Positions 59,548-64,000 of a stretch of DNA of 64,000 nt are shown piece by piece. The notes beneath the pieces are model-generated. The model saw only the letters and a list, made by a program, of their open reading frames with translations, searched no databases and was not told the DNA's origin. Position 1 is the stretch's first letter, and each line of letters begins with the position of its first letter. The stretch is taken from contig JBEPUW010000006.1 in assembly GCA_041691315.1 (NCBI GenBank), positions 1 to 64,000 on the forward strand, given 5' to 3'. The stretch comes from Poindextera sp041691315. Lineage in GTDB: Bacteria; Pseudomonadota; Alphaproteobacteria; Caulobacterales; Caulobacteraceae. The translations under genes were made by a program, and so were the position numbers.

Positions 59548-60969
59548 TCAGGAGGCCGGCGCGTGCGCCAGGCGGAGCAGGTTGGCGGCGCCGGGGGAGC
59601 CGAAGGGGGTGCCGGCCAGGATCAGGACGCGGCCGTTGGGCGGGGCGAGGCCAAGGTCGAAGGCCAGGCTGGCGGCGCCCTTGGTCAGGTGGTCGAGGCC
59701 CTTGGGCTGTTCGGCCAGGCGCGGTTCCAGGCCCCAGACCAAGGCCAGGCGGCGCGCCACGCGGATATCGGCGGTCAGGGCCAGGACCGGCTGCAGCGGC
59801 CGCTCGCGCGCCAGCCGGAGCGCGGTGACGCCGGTGGTGGTGAAGACCGCCAGGCAGGCCGTGGAGCCGGATTCCGCCGCGCGCCGCGCGGCGGCGACCA
59901 GGGCGTCGGCGTCCTCGTCCTCGACCCGGCCGTGCTCGGCGTCCATCAGGCCGGGCCAGTTGGGGTCACGCTCCACGCGGCGGATGATCTTGTCCATTAT
60001 CGCCACGGTCTCGACCGGATAGAGGCCGACGGCGGTCTCGGCCGACATCATCAGAGCATCGGCGCCCTCATAGACCGCGTTGGCGACGTCGGAGGCCTCG
60101 GCGCGGGTGGGCGAGGGCGAGGCGGTCATGGAATCCAGCATCTGAGTGGCGATGATCACCGGCAGGCCGCGGTTGCGCGCGGCGCGCACGATGGTCTTCT
60201 GCGCCACCGGCACCTCTTCGGGCTCCAGCTCGACGCCAAGATCGCCGCGCGCCACCATCACCCCGTCGCATTGGTCGAGGATGGCGGCGAGGTCCTTCAG
60301 CGCCGCCGGCTTCTCGATCTTGGCCAGCACCGCGGCCTGGCCGCGCACCAGCCGCCTCAGCTCGGCCATGTCCGCCGCCCGCTGCACGAAGGAGAGCGCC
60401 ACCCAGTCGACGCCGATGCGCAAGGCGAAGGCCAGGTCGGCCCTGTCCTTCGGCGTCAGCGCCGGCAGCGGGATGACCGCGCCGGGCAGGGCGATGCCCT
60501 TGTGATCCGACAGGGCCCTGCCCTGGATCACCACCGTGTCGGCGCAGGTCGCGCCGCAGTCGCTGACCTGCAGCCGCACCTTGCCGTCGTCGAGCAGCAG
60601 TTCGGCCCCCGGACTGAGGGCGGCGAACAGTTCCGGATGCGGCATGCAGACCCGTTCGGAATCGCCCGGCGCCGGGTTGAGGTCGAGCCGGAATCGCTGG
60701 CCGGGCTCGATGATCGCCTTATCGCCCTTGAACTCGCCGAGGCGGAATTTCGGCCCCTGAAGGTCGGCCAGCGCCGCCAGCGGCCGCTCGATGACCGCCT
60801 CGGCCGCGCGCACCGCGTCCAGCGCCGCGGCGTGATCGGCGTGCTCGCCATGGCTGAAGTTGAGCCGGAAGACGTCGACGCCGGCCTGGGCCAGGGCCAG
60901 CACCCGGTCCGGCGCCTGGCTGGCGGGGCCGAGCGTGGCGACGATGCGGGCGCGTCGCGCGCGGATCAT
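59548..60969 (-). CDS. pyk: Pyruvate kinase
   Basis: Last step of glycolysis and Entner-Doudoroff flow. In 473 residues it shows ARIVATLGPAS, VFRLNFSHGEHADH, VLAKIEKPAAL with the catalytic lysine, VMVARGDLGVELEPEEVP and IIATQMLDSM. There is no extra C-terminal PEP-utiliser domain. It overlaps glk by four bases, forming edd-glk-pyk. Confidence 0.96.
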   Translation of the reverse strand: MIRARRARIVATLGPASQAPDRVLALAQAGVDVFRLNFSHGEHADHAAALDAVRAAEAVIERPLAALADLQGPKFRLGEFKGDKAIIEPGQRFRLDLNPAPGDSERVCMPHPELFAALSPGAELLLDDGKVRLQVSDCGATCADTVVIQGRALSDHKGIALPGAVIPLPALTPKDRADLAFALRIGVDWVALSFVQRAADMAELRRLVRGQAAVLAKIEKPAALKDLAAILDQCDGVMVARGDLGVELEPEEVPVAQKTIVRAARNRGLPVIIATQMLDSMTASPSPTRAEASDVANAVYEGADALMMSAETAVGLYPVETVAIMDKIIRRVERDPNWPGLMDAEHGRVEDEDADALVAAARRAAESGSTACLAVFTTTGVTALRLARERPLQPVLALTADIRVARRLALVWGLEPRLAEQPKGLDHLTKGAASLAFDLGLAPPNGRVLILAGTPFGSPGAANLLRLAHAPAS

Positions 60970-61934
60970 TTCAGGTCGCTCAACAGGGCCGCGGCGCCGA
61001 TCAGGGCGGCGTGCGGCTGCGTCACCACGCGGGTGGGGATGGCGCGCAGATAGTCGCCCATCCGGTCCTTGGTCTCGAACCGCCGGCGAAAGTCGCTGGC
61101 CCTGAGGAAGTCCAATATGTCCGGCGCGATGCCGCCGGAGATATAGACCCCGCCCTGCGCGCCCATGGCCAAGGCCAGATTGCCGGCCACGGAGCCGAGG
61201 ATGGCGCAGAGGCGGCTGAGCGCATCGCGGGCCAGGCCCTCGCCGGCCAGGCCGGCCTGGGTGACCTGGTCGGGCGCGGTCAGGCTCGCCGGCCGACCCG
61301 CCATATCGGCCAGGGCCTGATAGAGGTTGAGCAGGCCGGGACCGGACACCACACGCTCAATGGAAACCTCCCCGAAACGCGCCATCAGACGCCGCAGGAT
61401 CTCGATTTCTACCTCGTCCTCGGGCGCGAAGGCAGAATGGCCGCCTTCGCCAGTCAGCACGGCCCGCGTCCGGCCGTCCTTGATCAGGGCCGCCGCGCCG
61501 AAGCCGGTGCCCGGTCCCATGACCGCGGCGGTGGCCTCGGGCCGGCCCCGGACCCGCGGCCCGATCAGCCGCGTGTCACGGGGCGCCAGCCGTTCGATCG
61601 AGAGCGCCTGGGCGCTGAAGTCGTTGATCAGCGTAACGCGCGAGAAGTCGCCGGCCTTGGCCACGCGCTCTTCCGAAAATCCCCAGCCGTCATGGTTGGT
61701 GAAGCTGACCTTGCCGTTGCGGATTGGTCCCGCCGCGGCGATCACCGCCAGTTGCGGCCGCTTGCCCTTCAGGCGCTTCAGATAGGCTTCGAGCGCAGCC
61801 TCTCCGGTCGAATAGTCGGCGGCGTTGAGCACCGCCGCGTGTTCGATCCTGGTGCGCTTGCCATGGGTTTCGGCGATGGCGAAGCGGGCGTGGGTGCCCC
61901 CGACGTCGCCGACCAGGCCTGAGACCTTGGCCAT
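60966..61934 (-). CDS. glk: Glucokinase
   Basis: A ROK-unrelated bacterial glucokinase of 322 residues with the ATP motif LVGDVGGTHARFAIA at the N-terminus, INDFSAQALSI, the second phosphate motif VMGPGTGFGAAALI, and GEGGHSAFAPED at the glucose site. It starts two bases after the edd stop; an upstream in-frame reading lies inside edd and is rejected. Confidence 0.95.
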   Translation of the reverse strand: MAKVSGLVGDVGGTHARFAIAETHGKRTRIEHAAVLNAADYSTGEAALEAYLKRLKGKRPQLAVIAAAGPIRNGKVSFTNHDGWGFSEERVAKAGDFSRVTLINDFSAQALSIERLAPRDTRLIGPRVRGRPEATAAVMGPGTGFGAAALIKDGRTRAVLTGEGGHSAFAPEDEVEIEILRRLMARFGEVSIERVVSGPGLLNLYQALADMAGRPASLTAPDQVTQAGLAGEGLARDALSRLCAILGSVAGNLALAMGAQGGVYISGGIAPDILDFLRASDFRRRFETKDRMGDYLRAIPTRVVTQPHAALIGAAALLSDLK

Positions 61935-61936
61935 GC

Positions 61937-63739
61937 TCAAAACAGCACCGAGGCGCCGGTCTCGGCCGGGCCGACCGCGCGGCGCATGTGGCCGAACAGC
62001 TCGCGGCCGAAGCCGTGCTCCACCGGCCGGTGCATGGCCGGCGCCCGACGCCGCAGCGCCGAAGCATCGACCTTGATCTCCAGTACGCCGGCCTCGGCGT
62101 CGATGCGGATGATGTCGCCGTCGCGGACATAGGCCAGCGGGCCGTCCTCGATGGCTTCCGGGGTCACGTGAATGGCGGCCGGCACCTTGCCCGAGGCGCC
62201 GGACATGCGCCCATCGGTGACCAGGGCGACCTTCTGGCCGCGGTCGAGCAGCACGCCCAGGGTCGGGCTCAGATTGTGCAGTTCGGGCATGCCGTTGGCT
62301 TTGGGGCCCTGAAAGCGGACCACGGCGATGAAATCGCCGACGAGCCGGCCGGCCTCGAAGGCGGCCAGGAGGTCGTCCTGGTCGTCGAAGACCAGGGCCG
62401 GCGCCTCGATGGCGCGATGCTCGGGCTTGACCGCCGAGGTCTTCATCACCGCCCGGCCAAGCCCGCCGCCGAGCACGCAGATGCCGCCGTGGTGGTCGAA
62501 GGGGTCGCTGACCGGCCGCAGGATGGTCCTGTCCAGTGACGTCGTTTGCCCTTCGCGCCACACCAGGCTGTCGCCATCCAGGAAGGGCTCCTGGTGGTAG
62601 AGGCCGAGGCCCGGCCCGGCGACGGTGGTCACCGCCTCGTGCGCCAGACCGGCGGCGAGCAGTTCGCGGACCACAAAGGCCATGCCGCCGGCGGCGTGGA
62701 AGTGGTTCACGTCGCCATTGCCGTTCGGATAGACCCTGGCCAGCATCGGGGTTACCGCCGACAGATCGGCGAAGTCATGCCAGTCGATCTCGATACCGGC
62801 TGCTCTCGCCATGGCGACCAGATGCAGGGTGTGGTTGGTCGAGCCGCCGGTGGCCAGCAGGCCGACGATGCCGTTGACCACGGCCTTTTCGTCGATCACC
62901 CGGGCCATGGGCGTATAGGCCTGCTTGCGCGGGCCGATCTCCACCGTGCGCCTGGCCGCGGCCATGGTCAGGGCGGCGCGCAAGGGCGTTCCGGGATTGA
63001 CGAAGGCCGCGCCCGGCAGGTGCAGGCCCATCATCTCCATCAGCATCTGGTTGGAATTGGCCGTGCCGTAGAAGGTGCAGGTTCCCGGCCCGTGATAGGC
63101 GGCCATCTCCGAGGCCAGCAGCTCCTCGCGCGTCGCCTGGCCTTGGGCGTAGCGGGCGCGCACGGCTGCCTTTTCGGCGTTGGAGAGGCCGCTGGTCATC
63201 GGGCCGGCGGGCGCGAAGACGCTGGGCAGGTGCCCGAAGGCCAGGGCGCCGATCACCAGGCCCGGCACGATCTTGTCGCAGACGCCCAAAAGGATGGCGC
63301 CGTCGAACGCGTCGTGGGTGAGGGCGACCGCGGTGGCCATGGCGATGACGTCTCTGGAAAACAGCGACAGCTCCATGCCCGGGCGGCCTTGGGTGACGCC
63401 GTCGCACATGGCCGGTACGCCGCCGGCGAACTGGGCGGTGGCGCCGGCTTCGCGGGCGGCCGCGCGGATCAGGTCGGGATAGTGCTCCAGCGGCTGGTGG
63501 GCCGAGAGCATGTCGTTATAGGCCGAGACGATGGCGATGTTCGGCGCGCCCGGGTCCATCATCCTCAGCTTGTCGCCGGCCGGTTGGGCGGCGAAGGCGT
63601 GAGCCCAGTTGGCGCAGGACAGCTTGGCGCGGCCCGGACCGTCGTGGCCGGCGGCCTGCATCCGCGCCAGATAGTCGGCGCGCCGGTCGCGGCTGCGCGC
63701 GGTGATTCGGGCGGTGACCTCGGCGACGACCTCATGCAT
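61937..63739 (-). CDS. edd: 6-Phosphogluconate dehydratase
   Basis: First Entner-Doudoroff enzyme, making KDPG. The 600-residue IlvD/Edd protein has the Fe-S cysteines in VPAMCDGVTQG, GVCDKIVPGLVIG and GTCTFYGTANSNQ, and Edd-specific text SNAEKAAVRARYAQG (rather than dihydroxy-acid dehydratase). With glk and pyk it forms an ED route from glucose to pyruvate; zwf, pgl and eda are not in the window. Confidence 0.95.
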   Translation of the reverse strand: MHEVVAEVTARITARSRDRRADYLARMQAAGHDGPGRAKLSCANWAHAFAAQPAGDKLRMMDPGAPNIAIVSAYNDMLSAHQPLEHYPDLIRAAAREAGATAQFAGGVPAMCDGVTQGRPGMELSLFSRDVIAMATAVALTHDAFDGAILLGVCDKIVPGLVIGALAFGHLPSVFAPAGPMTSGLSNAEKAAVRARYAQGQATREELLASEMAAYHGPGTCTFYGTANSNQMLMEMMGLHLPGAAFVNPGTPLRAALTMAAARRTVEIGPRKQAYTPMARVIDEKAVVNGIVGLLATGGSTNHTLHLVAMARAAGIEIDWHDFADLSAVTPMLARVYPNGNGDVNHFHAAGGMAFVVRELLAAGLAHEAVTTVAGPGLGLYHQEPFLDGDSLVWREGQTTSLDRTILRPVSDPFDHHGGICVLGGGLGRAVMKTSAVKPEHRAIEAPALVFDDQDDLLAAFEAGRLVGDFIAVVRFQGPKANGMPELHNLSPTLGVLLDRGQKVALVTDGRMSGASGKVPAAIHVTPEAIEDGPLAYVRDGDIIRIDAEAGVLEIKVDASALRRRAPAMHRPVEHGFGRELFGHMRRAVGPAETGASVLF

Positions 63740-63994
63740 GGACTTCGAACTCCTCGCGGCCCCGCCAAGGTTCGCCCATCCGGAGCGCCAACATCCTGGC
63801 GGGACAAACTGTTCCTAGCACAGGCGCGGCGGCGTTTTCACCGGCTTCGGCCTGGACTTTTCCGGCGCCCGAACGAGATATCTTCAACTTGGACTTTTAA
63901 GTCGTTGCGGCGCGATACCTTCGGAACTAGCCTAGCTGTCGCCCGTTCGACCTGAGTTCGGGGCCAGATCACGGAATCACGGAGACTGCCATCC
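63740..63994. promoter_or_regulatory. Divergent promoter region upstream of edd
   Basis: No gene is visible in this gap. It holds two direct copies of TGGACTTTT (near 63851 and 63890), the second followed by AAGTC, in the AT-richest part. These could be operator half-sites for a sugar regulator controlling edd or the plus-strand gene that starts at 63995. Confidence 0.35.
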
Positions 63995-64000
63995 ATGTCT
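63995..64000 (+). CDS. Start of a further gene (partial)
   Basis: An ATG at 63995-63997 follows a Shine-Dalgarno-like GGAG at 63981-63984 at normal spacing. Only two codons (Met-Ser) are inside the window, so nothing can be said about the product. Confidence 0.4.

Overview
The window is high-GC and almost fully coding. It comes from the chromosome of an alphaproteobacterium, most probably a member of the Caulobacteraceae (Caulobacter/Phenylobacterium type). The evidence is the cell-cycle gene set (gcrA and rcdA, with CtrA-like TTAA-N7-TTAA boxes and GANTC methylation sites in front of gcrA), the tkt-gap-pgk-fba order next to zapA, the edd-glk Entner-Doudoroff genes, and the ruvCAB-ybgC-tolQRAB-pal-cpoB-tilS-ftsH block. 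I see no prophage, CRISPR array, rRNA, tRNA or intact insertion sequence. The novelty lies in small genes, intergenic structured repeats and regulatory layouts.

Layout. 1-2300: polyamine genes on the minus strand (deoxyhypusine-synthase-like protein, cut by the window edge, and an ornithine/lysine decarboxylase with a structured leader). 2382-4959: phnCDE-type ABC importer. 5004-8706: quinone oxidoreductase, DUF1192, rcdA, rpmE, inositol monophosphatase, efp. 8786-15870: thiE and the lower glycolysis/Calvin-type block with two aldolases of different class. 16022-22958: DUF4164, zapA, a broken DUF3592 gene, an acyl-CoA ligase, a probable 6S RNA, a YmdB-type phosphodiesterase, a pentapeptide-patterned protein, a histidine phosphatase, yebC and DUF1810. 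23036-33041: methyltransferase, ruvCAB, the complete Tol-Pal system and tilS. 33130-41329: ftsH, folP, thiD, small unknowns and a divergent MocR/PhzF pair.

41353-47147: a tiny secreted His/Met-rich peptide gene (14 His and 14 Met in a 36-residue mature chain, with its own terminator), then serC-serA behind a structured leader, a lipoprotein, metZ and apaG. 47349-52502: MarR regulator with a divergent small gene, hslO, argF, argD and an ABC-2 permease. 52800-59005: gcrA, then phoR-phoU-phoB with no pst genes between them but with a three-repeat Pho box in front of phoU, then a porin and a sulfate-type binding protein. 59119-63739: SemiSWEET transporter and pyk-glk-edd.

Several families of palindromic repeats fill the gaps. 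Five composite doublets built of two module types with outward GTCAT ends, and two double-hairpin elements at tolQ/tolR and ftsH/folP, show compensatory base changes between copies. That points to selection or replication at the level of structure. Some of them supply start codons (tilS), C-terminal codons (SemiSWEET) or possibly an N-terminal extension (folP).
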